A stretch of 39,859 nt of DNA, taken from Bacteroidaceae bacterium (lineage in GTDB: Bacteria > Bacteroidota > Bacteroidia > Bacteroidales > Bacteroidaceae). Both the position numbers and the translations under genes were made by a program. The notes under the pieces were generated by a model. It had not been told where the DNA came from. It ran no database searches and saw only the letters and a program-made list of their open reading frames with translations. The stretch covers positions 1 through 39,859 of the forward strand of contig BLLV01000146.1 in the NCBI GenBank assembly GCA_011959205.1, in the 5' to 3' direction. How positions within the stretch are numbered: the stretch's first letter is position 1; each line of letters opens with the position of its first letter. Positions 30,551-37,309 of this stretch are shown piece by piece.

Positions 30551-30826
30551 ATGCCATGACCGGTGATAATGAGAGGGGGCGGACAAAGAGGGAGACGCTT
30601 ACAACCGATCTTGTCAATACCTACAAAGGAGCTATATTACCCAAATACTGTTTTAGCCTGGGGCTTGCCAGTTCTCCGTTAACCATGTCAAAGCAGGAAG
30701 TTTCTCCTCAGCGTGCAAAACAATAAGACGCTTGCAGAACAAAACACCTTTGATATTTGTTAATTATTGTATGAAATGAACTCTGAGAAGCTATTTATGT
30801 TATCTTTGTAACTCAAATAGTAAGCA
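30551..30826. other. Spacer without recognised gene
   Basis: A 276-nt stretch between the rplQ terminator and the next gene. Apart from a -7 promoter element near its right end I see no RNA gene or repeat. A minus-strand frame of about 35 codons (stop at 30653-30655) reads protein-like but has no start codon, so I do not annotate it. Confidence 0.5.
30801..30808 (+). promoter_or_regulatory. Candidate -7 element upstream of the exported hypothetical gene
   Basis: TATCTTTG matches TAnnTTTG perfectly and lies 18 nt before the ATG at 30827, implying a very short leader. No clear -33 element at 19-21 nt upstream. Confidence 0.5.
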
Positions 30827-31252
30827 ATGAAAGGATTTGTAACAGTCATACTATTTTTTCTGTTGGCTTTGGTTTTTGCCAGAACAGAATATGTTGATGC
30901 GGTTCCAGCTGCGTCAATGACGGTATGTGCTGTACAGCATACGGATACTGCATCACAACACTCCGTCAATGAGGATTGTGTCATTCCCATGGATAGCAAT
31001 AAGGGAATAGCAGATATGGAGTTTGGGGATGCTCATACGTTGGCACATCGTGTCAGTGCTTCCGCAGAGCGCATGTACCGTTTTTCCTCCATTGAGGCTG
31101 CCCAATTTATAAAAACCTTGTTGCGTAAGATGGCTGCTCGGATGGCCAGTCTTGCAAACTGTCACACCCGTGTGTGTGCCTCTTCCTACTTCCTTAATTG
31201 GGATAGTGCTTGCGAGCATTATATCTTTGGTATGAGGCGTATTCTCATTTAG
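30827..31252 (+). CDS. Hypothetical exported protein
   Basis: A 141-residue protein that I do not recognise. Residues 4-18 are strongly hydrophobic after one lysine, followed by an Ala-Arg junction, so an N-terminal signal peptide cleaved near residue 18 or a single anchor is likely. Five cysteines (34, 51, 112, 117, 129) follow in the exported part and could form disulphides. Residues 85-115 look helical and basic (KTLLRKMAARMASLA). A TATCTTTG -7 element precedes the start. The next gene begins 118 nt downstream with no terminator in between, so the two may be co-transcribed. Confidence 0.6.
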   Translation: MKGFVTVILFFLLALVFARTEYVDAVPAASMTVCAVQHTDTASQHSVNEDCVIPMDSNKGIADMEFGDAHTLAHRVSASAERMYRFSSIEAAQFIKTLLRKMAARMASLANCHTRVCASSYFLNWDSACEHYIFGMRRILI

Positions 31253-31370
31253 CTTTTATTCTTTTACCAATTTGTTTTTTTCATGGTTCTGCCTTACCGA
31301 TGATGGTGAGATGTGGCCATGGTAGGAGTTATCGTATTTTTAATTAGTAAAGAATAAAATCCAGATTATT

Positions 31371-31910
31371 ATGAGTGATACAGTTTCTGCTGCAGCAAGC
31401 TTGTTTTCGGCAACACATCCCGATATTGTAAAACGTACCAGCGTCTCTTCCGTTCTTATATCCGCTATCTTTTGTGTGGCAGGTGCGGGTGCATTTGTAA
31501 CTTCTTTAAAGCTGAATGATTCCTCATCCACCATGAGCATGGTGTGCATGACCGCTGGAACCATTCTGTTCCTGTGGGCCATATTCCGTTTTTTTTGGCG
31601 AAGCAAGGAATGGGTATATGTGCCAACCGGTAGTGTGGTAAAAGAAGGGACATGCTTCTTTGATGTATGCGATTTACATGCTTTGACGGAGGTGTTGGAG
31701 AAGAAAGGTTTTGAAACCAAGAATGACGTGAAAGTAAAGACAAACGGAAACGTACGTATGGACTATATGATTTCTCAAGATAAGAAATTCGTAGCCGCCC
31801 AGTTGTTCCGTTTCATCCCCTATACATACGAACCTGCATCTTCTGTGTTTTATTTCACGGGAGATGATGCAAGTGCGTTTGTACATTGCTTGGAAACAAG
31901 TGAATTTTGA
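31371..31910 (+). CDS. Hypothetical membrane protein, two spans
   Basis: A 179-residue protein of unknown family. Two hydrophobic segments at about residues 25-46 and 54-75 form a hairpin in the inner membrane; the basic FFWRSKEW after the second suggests that both ends are cytoplasmic. The C-terminal 100 residues form a soluble alpha/beta domain with VCDLHALTEVLEKKGF and a repeated aromatic pattern (FRFIPYTYEP, VFYFTGDDA). No catalytic motif is visible. A plus-strand terminator overlaps the end of the convergent MutS-like gene. Confidence 0.7.
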   Translation: MSDTVSAAASLFSATHPDIVKRTSVSSVLISAIFCVAGAGAFVTSLKLNDSSSTMSMVCMTAGTILFLWAIFRFFWRSKEWVYVPTGSVVKEGTCFFDVCDLHALTEVLEKKGFETKNDVKVKTNGNVRMDYMISQDKKFVAAQLFRFIPYTYEPASSVFYFTGDDASAFVHCLETSEF

Positions 31911-32000
31911 TTTTCTATGACTCTTTATGTTAATGAAATAAGGTGTGCCTGTGAAGGTCTGCTTTATTTGCTTAAGACGTTAATGTGATAAATTGTCGGG

Positions 32001-32035
32001 TGGGGTTAGTCGTTGATGATTAGCCCCATCTTTTT
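32001..32035 (+). terminator. Terminator for the upstream membrane-protein gene, overlapping the mutS-like 3' end
   Basis: Positions 32001-32011 pair with 32018-32028 (11 base pairs with wobbles), loop 32012-32017, followed by a T-run at 32031-32035. The hairpin covers the last codons and stop codon of the convergent minus-strand gene, so it is both coding on one strand and terminating on the other. Confidence 0.7.
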
Positions 32036-33805
32036 CATCAGGAAGCAGGCATTCATGTTTTGGGCTACCCCTTCACGGAGTTTGTATGAAAAGGTCAGCT
32101 CGTTGTTGGTGATGTCAGCTTCAAAACAATAGTTCCGTATTTCTTCAGGGAAGTATTCTATTAATTTCCCTAATAGCAGGTCGTGTGTGGCGATGATGCC
32201 GTTCGCTTTCAGTTCCATCAGCTGGCGTACCAGGGCGAATGAGCCTTTCTGTTTATCCATCGAGTTCGTTCCTTTTAAAATCTCATCCAGAATGATGAAC
32301 AGCTTCTCTCCCTTATTCAGGCGGTCTATAATTTGTTTCAATCGTTTTAGTTCGGCAAAGAAATAAGATTCGTTGTCTGTCAACGAATCAGAAGTCCGCA
32401 AGCTTGTCACCAGTTTGGCAGGATATATTTCAAGGGAAGAACAGCATACGGGGCAGCCGGTACATGCCAATACATAATTCACTCCGATCGTACGCAGATA
32501 AGTACTTTTGCCCGCCATGTTTGCTCCTGTGATGATGACAAAGAACGGTCTTGAGGGGATATCGGCATCATTGGTCACACATTGCCGTGCAGGCATCAGA
32601 GGGTGTCCCATTTCCTTGGCAAGGAAGACAAAAGGCTTGTCGGCAATGGCCGGATAAGTGTATGCGGGATGGTTGCCGGCAAATGTCGCCAGTGAACAAA
32701 GAGCATCAATGTCACCCAATACGTTCAGCCAGTGGAGTAGATGTTTTCCATATTTGTGCCTCCATTGTTCAATGCGCATTACTTGCCGGAGTTGCCAGAA
32801 CATAGAACCTTCCAGCAGGACATATAACAATTGGTTGTTGCGCAAGTTCAGCTTGTCCAGTTCTTGTGAGAGTTCTTTCAAGATATGGGTGGTGGATTTT
32901 CCGTCCATACCGAATTCAGCTTTCAGGTGTCTGAGTAGCGGAGCGTTCATTTCCCAGTTCTCTATCAGGCTGATCAGTTCGGCATAGATGGACAGGATGC
33001 GTAACTTCTTGTCATAAACTCTTTGCAGGTTGCTGACAGGCTTTATCAGTCCGAAACTACCGATTACGAACAGTCCGAAGACCAGTCCGAACCACATCAT
33101 CGGAATGACCCCGGCGAGTCCCAGCGCAGCCAGTACAATATTGAGTCCGGGAACTATTATCAATAACGGGCGGCTCCACCATTTCTTGCTGAAATAGGCC
33201 GATGCTTCCGTCCACTCTTTAATTTCTTCGCGGTCACTTGTCGCCCCTTTGTAGAGCAGGCCGGTGATCCGGAATGTTTCCCGGAAATCAGAATAAGCCG
33301 CCAGTTCCTTTGTCGCCTCCTGCCGTTGGATGATCTCTTCCTTTGTCTCCAGATGATTTTGCAGCCATTCTGCCAGCTTTTCCTTTCCAAATGAAGTGCA
33401 GGTACGGTTCAAGGCCTGGAACAAGGAGCGTCTTCCGAACAAATCCAGGTCAAACGAATACCTGTGGGCTGGGTTTGTGAATTCCTTTCCGTCCTCAAAA
33501 GGTTCATAGTTGTCCGCCAGTGCGGAAAGCTCGTCACTATTTACCCGTATGCAGGTTTCCAGCCAGTCTTTGCGGAAAAACAACCGGTTGTGATACTTCA
33601 CCAATGCTAGAAAGGGAACAAAAGTGACCGCTATGGTGAGGCATATAATGGCCGTTCCTGCCTGATAGAAGTAGATGATTCCTATAATTCCCGCTACAAA
33701 TAGCAAGACCCTCAGCGTGCTGATGCGGAGAATCTTGTTTTTTACCCGGCGGAGCTCTGTTTCGGCCTGTACGATGCGTTGTTCGTATTTTGTTTTCAAT
33801 TCCAT
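32006..33805 (-). CDS. Membrane-anchored MutS-family ATPase
   Basis: A 599-residue protein with a C-terminal MutS ATPase domain: Walker A TGANMAGKST at 426-435, Walker B LFIILDE at 502-508, the signature region TNSMDKQKGS at 513-522 and the switch histidine 541 in ATHD. Its N-terminal half lacks the mismatch-binding domain of MutS and has no Smr nuclease domain as in MutS2. Instead there are four hydrophobic segments at about 31-48, 51-68, 212-232 and 235-254, placing it in the inner membrane with the ATPase in the cytoplasm. Residues 116-165 and 320-400 resemble the core/lever region. I chose the ATG at 33805 (MELKTKYEQR); upstream in-frame starts would add 25 residues unlike the rest. Function is unknown; a role in repair is not implied by the domain alone. 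Confidence 0.88.
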   Translation of the reverse strand: MELKTKYEQRIVQAETELRRVKNKILRISTLRVLLFVAGIIGIIYFYQAGTAIICLTIAVTFVPFLALVKYHNRLFFRKDWLETCIRVNSDELSALADNYEPFEDGKEFTNPAHRYSFDLDLFGRRSLFQALNRTCTSFGKEKLAEWLQNHLETKEEIIQRQEATKELAAYSDFRETFRITGLLYKGATSDREEIKEWTEASAYFSKKWWSRPLLIIVPGLNIVLAALGLAGVIPMMWFGLVFGLFVIGSFGLIKPVSNLQRVYDKKLRILSIYAELISLIENWEMNAPLLRHLKAEFGMDGKSTTHILKELSQELDKLNLRNNQLLYVLLEGSMFWQLRQVMRIEQWRHKYGKHLLHWLNVLGDIDALCSLATFAGNHPAYTYPAIADKPFVFLAKEMGHPLMPARQCVTNDADIPSRPFFVIITGANMAGKSTYLRTIGVNYVLACTGCPVCCSSLEIYPAKLVTSLRTSDSLTDNESYFFAELKRLKQIIDRLNKGEKLFIILDEILKGTNSMDKQKGSFALVRQLMELKANGIIATHDLLLGKLIEYFPEEIRNYCFEADITNNELTFSYKLREGVAQNMNACFLMKKMGLIIND

Positions 33806-33914
33806 AATGATAGATTGTAAATATCCTCTTGCCATACCGGGCACGGTCTTACTGTGGAGCGGCTTTCTGCGGCAATGCAAGGGTATGGCGATGGGCTTTT
33901 AACTTGTTTCCCGG

Positions 33915-33922
33915 CAAAGATA
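33915..33922 (-). promoter_or_regulatory. Candidate -7 element of the MutS-like gene
   Basis: Read on the minus strand this is TATCTTTG, a perfect TAnnTTTG. It lies about 110 nt before the start. No convincing -33 partner. Confidence 0.5.
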
Positions 33923-33944
33923 GACAAAAAAACGTTCCCTTCTG

Positions 33945-34046
33945 TTATTTAGACTTATTTTGTGCCTTTGGTAAGAAGCACCCTCCATCAGGAATTGTGA
34001 TGGCTTGACCGTTGAGGATGAATGACAGAGAATGAAATTTTAACAT
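33945..34046 (-). other. Short open frame, possible small protein or gene remnant
   Basis: An ATG-initiated frame of 33 codons in the divergent spacer of 313 nt. Its middle (FILNGQAITIPDGGCF) resembles the GQxIxxDGG end of classical short-chain dehydrogenases but with an extra proline, so it may be a decayed SDR tail, a genuine small protein, or chance. It contains no obvious promoter of its own. Confidence 0.25.
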
Positions 34047-34077
34047 TGCTGATAACCCCATTGTCAATAGAAAAAAG

Positions 34078-34085
34078 TATATTTG
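34078..34085 (+). promoter_or_regulatory. Candidate -7 element of the lipoprotein gene
   Basis: TATATTTG, 33 nt before the ATG at 34119. A TTG at 34061-34063 is only 14 nt upstream, shorter than the usual spacing, so the -33 element is uncertain. Confidence 0.5.
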
Positions 34086-34118
34086 TCTATCTGACAAAGA
34101 TGATAAACGATTGGGAAT

Positions 34119-34790
34119 ATGAGAAGAATGATATTTGTAGGGTGTATGACGGTCAGTCTGCTCATGGCCTGCTCGCCATACGGCATGCAAGGTAATCCGG
34201 CAGCGGTACAAGCCGGTGCGGCCATCGGCGGAGTACTGGGCGCTATTGTGGGTGACAGGGCCGGCGGATATAATGGTTTGCAATTCGGCGCGTTGCTGGG
34301 AACGGTGGCAGGGGCGGCTGTGGGAAATGCCATAACTACGCCTCGGGATGAAACTTATCAGGCGGAGGAGTATTACGTAAAGACTTATCCTTCTTCTTCG
34401 CAGTATGAGCATACCTCTTCTTATGCGCCTTCGTCGGGATTGAGGATTGTCAACCTGCGTTTTATCGATGATAACCGTAACCATGTGATTGATGCGGAAG
34501 AAGACAGCAAACTGGTGTTCGATGTGGTGAATGATGGGGATGTGCCCGCTTACAATGTTACTCCGGTGATAGAGGAAATGAGCGGCATGAAGCATCTTCT
34601 GATCTCACCTTCGGCTCGGATAGCCTATATGCCTGTCGGGAATCAGATAAGGTACACGGCCACCATACGCGGAGGCAGGAAGTTGAAAACAGGCCAGGCG
34701 CAATTCCGTGTTTTTGCAACAGAGAGCAACGGGGCGGTGACCGAAGCACATGAGTTTACTTTGCCTACCCAAAAACGGATAAAGAAATGA
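34119..34790 (+). CDS. Glycine-zipper lipoprotein with EF-hand-like loop
   Basis: A 223-residue exported protein. A type II signal peptide ends in lipobox LMAC with Cys18 as lipidation site. Residues 27-72 form an Ala/Gly-rich double zipper (AGAAIGGVLGAIVGDRAGG, then FGALLGTVAGAAVGNA) like those of SlyB/OmpA-type outer-membrane lipoproteins. After a low-complexity Tyr/Ser region (76-105), residues 108-215 look like a beta-rich Ig/CARDB-like domain. This opens with DDNRNHVIDAEE at 117-128, which fits a 12-residue calcium-binding loop (acidic or Asn residues at 1, 3, 5, 9 and 12). Function unknown; probably envelope structure or stress. Confidence 0.75.
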   Translation: MRRMIFVGCMTVSLLMACSPYGMQGNPAAVQAGAAIGGVLGAIVGDRAGGYNGLQFGALLGTVAGAAVGNAITTPRDETYQAEEYYVKTYPSSSQYEHTSSYAPSSGLRIVNLRFIDDNRNHVIDAEEDSKLVFDVVNDGDVPAYNVTPVIEEMSGMKHLLISPSARIAYMPVGNQIRYTATIRGGRKLKTGQAQFRVFATESNGAVTEAHEFTLPTQKRIKK

Positions 34791-34891
34791 ATTCCTTGAT
34801 TGGCGGGGCTTCTGTGGGCGGATAACCCTTTTCCGGAGACAACGTAAGCGTTAGCAGCCCTATTGTTAAGCCTTTCCGGCCGTCCGGTTAC

Positions 34892-34954
34892 TATCTTCAA
34901 AGCCTGCGGAGTTATCTCCATAGCCTTTGGAAATAACTCCATAGTGCTATGGAG
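34892..34954. repeat. Three tandem 21-bp imperfect repeats
   Basis: Units at 34892-34912, 34913-34933 and 34934-34954 share the pattern TATCTCCATAGCCTTTGGAGA. Each unit contains halves of the inverted motif CTCCATAG/CTATGGAG, so the array can also fold: 34937-34944 with 34947-34954, and 34909-34916 region with 34933-34940. It lies in the 233-nt spacer between convergent genes. Possible roles are bidirectional terminator or member of an interspersed repeat family. Confidence 0.65.
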
Positions 34955-35023
34955 ATAGTATGTATCCTTTCTTCAGACCTTAGCAGACAGGAGGAAAAGC
35001 CTTAGGGTGGGGTATGTGTGGAG

Positions 35024-35482
35024 TTACTCCTTGTTGATAATCCCTTGTATCTCTTGCAGGGTCAGATTTCCTGTGATGGCGATGATGGTAAATTCATTTT
35101 TTTCCTGACTCATCAATACAAATTCCTTTTCTTTGTTTTTGTTCCGTTTCAGATAAATGATGGTTTTCTCGCCTTCATCGTTTATGCGCATCAGTTCTTC
35201 GTAGCCGTTCTTGGGGCTGATGAAAGCTGTTTCCTTTTTCAGCTTGGCGATAATGTCGGGCTTTTCACAACTTAGAATCTGGATGTTGTCCAGTTTGGAA
35301 GCTACTTCGCCTATATTTACCCCTTCCGTTTTCATGTTGGGCATCAGGCTGAGCATGGCTTTTGAGATATAGACAGAGGTTACCCCTTCCATATCAGCGA
35401 ACTTGTCGAAAAAACTGTCCTGTGCGTGGGTGAACAGTGAGCACAGAGAGAGCAATAAGGTAATGATATATGTACGTTTCAT
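35024..35482 (-). CDS. DUF4252 domain-containing exported protein (second in sigma operon)
   Basis: A 152-residue protein with a signal peptide (hydrophobic 5-18, cleavage after THA at about residue 20). The rest is one DUF4252 domain, with DEGEK at 102-106 and the preceding GYEELMRIN that is shared with the paralogue at 36495-36980. No function is established for the domain to my knowledge. Its start overlaps the anti-sigma stop by 4 nt (ATGA type), so translation is likely coupled. Last gene of the sigma operon. Confidence 0.85.
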   Translation of the reverse strand: MKRTYIITLLLSLCSLFTHAQDSFFDKFADMEGVTSVYISKAMLSLMPNMKTEGVNIGEVASKLDNIQILSCEKPDIIAKLKKETAFISPKNGYEELMRINDEGEKTIIYLKRNKNKEKEFVLMSQEKNEFTIIAITGNLTLQEIQGIINKE

Positions 35483-36009
35483 TGTTTTATGTTATTTAAT
35501 CGGTTTAATTGTTCGTTTACGTTCTCTTGAATCTTTCCGGTGGCTTCCTGCACCGATTCCACCTTTTCTATTCCTTTATTCAGGCTGCTGGAAAGCATGA
35601 TAAGTGCCTTCTGGGCCTGTGCGTATGCTTCTTCGGGGGTGGCGCAGGTGTCTTGCGGTGCCGGATAGGGTTTGTATAGGTACAGTCCTACGGAGAGCAG
35701 GATGAGCAGGCTGGCGGCTATGCTTCCTATCCATTGCAAGCGGAGGACCCGTGTATGTCTTTTTATTTTCAGCGTGCGTCTTTCGCCTGTGTCCCATTCG
35801 TCTATCTTGCGGCTCAGCCTGCTTTCCAGTCCTTCCGGTATTTCGGGGGCGGGAGGCGCTGCCAGTTGCATGAAGATTTCCTTCTCGGCAAGTAAATGAG
35901 CCGGAACATCCTCTTCGGTAAAAAAGCGTTTCAGTTCCTTTTCTTCGGTTTCGCTGGTTTCTCCATCGTAATACCGGGTCAATAGTTGTTCTATTTCATT
36001 TACTTTCAT
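35479..36009 (-). CDS. Anti-sigma factor-like membrane protein
   Basis: A 176-residue single-span protein. The cytoplasmic part (1-90) begins with the short acidic helix pattern EIEQLLTRYYDGETSETEEKEL typical of Bacteroidota anti-sigma proteins and lacks a zinc-binding HxxxCxxC motif. The membrane segment is at about 92-112 and the periplasmic part (113-176) contains a helical, coiled-coil-like stretch (LNKGIEKVESVQEATGKI). It overlaps the sigma-factor gene by 14 nt. It probably holds the neighbouring sigma factor at the membrane (inference from context). Confidence 0.8.
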   Translation of the reverse strand: MKVNEIEQLLTRYYDGETSETEEKELKRFFTEEDVPAHLLAEKEIFMQLAAPPAPEIPEGLESRLSRKIDEWDTGERRTLKIKRHTRVLRLQWIGSIAASLLILLSVGLYLYKPYPAPQDTCATPEEAYAQAQKALIMLSSSLNKGIEKVESVQEATGKIQENVNEQLNRLNNIKQ

Positions 36010-36508
36010 AGTTCATTATTGCATTATATTGTTCACGTATCTTTTTGCGGGCACGGCTCAGCAACACACGTATGTTGATGGCGTTCAGTCCTGTGGCTTG
36101 CTCTATCTCCTCAAAGGAGCAATCATTGACATCACGAAGCAGAATCACCCGCTTTTGTTGCTCGGGCAGCCGGACGATGAGCCGGCGTACCTGGTTTACC
36201 TCGTCCCGTTGTTCCACTTCCCGGGCTATGTTGGTGTCCGTAGGGAGGTTCAGTTCTTCGGGTGCATGTCCGTCTTCATCGGGCCGGCTCCTGCGGAGGG
36301 CGTCGTAGCACAGGTTCTTGACAAGGGTGACACAGTAGGCTTCGGTGTTCAGCACGCCCGCTAGCTCATTGCGCTTGTTCCACAATTTCAGATACGCCTC
36401 CTGCACCATATCTTCCGCCTCCTGAGGGTTTTCTGTCAGCCGGAAGGCTGTCCGGTAGAGTTTGCGGTGGTAAGGCAGGAATTGTTGTTTAAACTCAGCG
36501 GCGTCCAT
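35996..36508 (-). CDS. ECF-type RNA polymerase sigma factor
   Basis: A 170-residue sigma-70 family protein with only regions 2 and 4. Region 2 spans about 8-75 with the core-binding/-10 melting motif DMVQEAYLKLW at 33-43. Region 4 spans about 105-158 with a helix-turn-helix (SFEEIEQATGLNAINIRVLLSRARKKI). It overlaps the upstream DUF4252 gene by 14 nt and the downstream anti-sigma gene by 14 nt. A TGTAAC-N17-CGTCTAT promoter in front of the operon fits autoregulation by this sigma factor. Confidence 0.93.
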   Translation of the reverse strand: MDAAEFKQQFLPYHRKLYRTAFRLTENPQEAEDMVQEAYLKLWNKRNELAGVLNTEAYCVTLVKNLCYDALRRSRPDEDGHAPEELNLPTDTNIAREVEQRDEVNQVRRLIVRLPEQQKRVILLRDVNDCSFEEIEQATGLNAINIRVLLSRARKKIREQYNAIMNYESK

Positions 36509-36980
36509 GCTTCTTCCCTGTTTCCTGATTTACTAATTTGTCTATATCTTCCTTTGTGAATTTCCCGTTTATCTGTACCAGCGTACAATCCTCTTTTCCC
36601 GTGCATACGAATAGCAGTTCGCGGATGGTTTCCTTTTTGGCTTTCATCAGCACGCGGACTTTCTCGCCTTCATCGTTTACACGTATCAGCTCATCGTATC
36701 CCTTCAGGCTCAGCCTGTTCACTTTCTTACTGAACCGTTCTTTTACACTTTGGGTACAGGATTCCAAGTCCAGTACTTTTATTGACTTTATTTTTCTTAT
36801 TATCTCAGCGTCTTCATCGTGTCCGGCAAACATTTTTCCAAGAGACATCATGAAAGAAGATACTTTGACACAATCGGCATTTTTTTCGCTGCCGAATTCA
36901 TTGAAAAGACCGTCGATGCTTTGGGCGTAGCCCAGATGGCAGACGAAGAATAACAATAGAGTAAATACAAACTTTTTCAT
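36495..36980 (-). CDS. DUF4252 domain-containing exported protein (first in sigma operon)
   Basis: A 161-residue protein with a signal peptide (hydrophobic 4-14, cleavage after GYA near residue 19) and a DUF4252 domain. DEGEK at 103-107 and the preceding GYDELIRVN match the paralogue at the other end of the operon. I chose the ATG at 36980 because it gives a good signal peptide; an earlier in-frame ATG at 37028 would place 16 polar residues in front and begin inside a palindrome. Three further cysteines (37, 75 and one late) may be oxidised after export. First gene after the ECF promoter. Confidence 0.85.
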   Translation of the reverse strand: MKKFVFTLLLFFVCHLGYAQSIDGLFNEFGSEKNADCVKVSSFMMSLGKMFAGHDEDAEIIRKIKSIKVLDLESCTQSVKERFSKKVNRLSLKGYDELIRVNDEGEKVRVLMKAKKETIRELLFVCTGKEDCTLVQINGKFTKEDIDKLVNQETGKKHGRR

Positions 36981-37012
36981 GGTTTTATTTTGTTCATAAC
37001 TGAATTTGTTTT

Positions 37013-37028
37013 TTGAAAGCGCTTTCAA
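37013..37028. promoter_or_regulatory. Perfect 16-bp palindrome in the sigma-operon leader
   Basis: TTGAAAGCGCTTTCAA is a perfect inverted repeat with central CG-rich core, and its inner 14 bp fit the LacI/CcpA-family operator pattern TGWAARCGYTWNCW. It begins 5 nt downstream of the ECF -10 element, so it would cover or follow the transcription start. No regulator gene is in the window. Confidence 0.4.
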
Positions 37029-37032
37029 TCAG

Positions 37033-37062
37033 ATAGACGGGGGAAGCGGGAAAGTTGTTACA
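37033..37062 (-). promoter_or_regulatory. ECF sigma-type promoter of the DUF4252-sigma operon
   Basis: On the minus strand TGTAAC (37062-37057) is followed by a 17-nt spacer and CGTCTAT (37039-37033). This combination of a -35 with the AAC core and a -10 with CGTC is the classical ECF promoter form, and it lies about 50 nt before the first gene of an operon that encodes an ECF sigma factor. Autoregulation is the natural reading. Confidence 0.7.
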
Positions 37063-37091
37063 AAGGGAAAAGATTTTTTTAAGTTTCTATG

Positions 37092-37117
37092 TTTGTAAAG
37101 TGGTTCAGCTTTACAAA
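37092..37117. repeat. 9-8-9 inverted repeat upstream of the ECF promoter
   Basis: TTTGTAAAG at 37092-37100 is repeated inverted as CTTTACAAA at 37109-37117, with an 8-nt spacer. It lies 30 bp upstream of the -35 element, a distance suited to an activator site. As RNA it would form a 9-bp hairpin without a T-run. Confidence 0.4.
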
Positions 37118-37220
37118 GAAAGCATCATTCAATAGCCTGTTTGACCTTTCATCAGCCTGATCATAGGCTTTGCTGGTCCTCTTGATCAATTTCTTTCATT
37201 CAGGTAGTTCCGGGGGTGGA

Positions 37221-37283
37221 ATAAAGAAGCCCTAGCCTTGTTTACAAATCTTTTGCAAGTTCAGGATGAGAACAAGGGGCTTC
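37221..37283 (-). terminator. Weak candidate terminator after the SDR gene
   Basis: On the minus strand 37283-37277 pairs with 37232-37226 and 37276-37271 pairs with 37242-37237, followed by a short T-rich stretch. The loop is long (28 nt) and the T-run interrupted, so support is modest. Confidence 0.35.
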
Positions 37284-37309
37284 CCTATGAAATGATATCG
37301 GTTGGAGGA

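Noticed and set aside
30653..30766. A protein-like minus-strand stretch of about 35 codons after the rplQ terminator
   Set aside because: No start codon, no promoter and no family resemblance; too short to separate from chance.
33945..34595. A 216-codon minus-strand frame covering most of the lipoprotein gene
   Set aside because: The lipoprotein on the plus strand has a signal peptide, lipobox and promoter. Only the last 33 codons, outside that gene, were kept as a low-confidence item.
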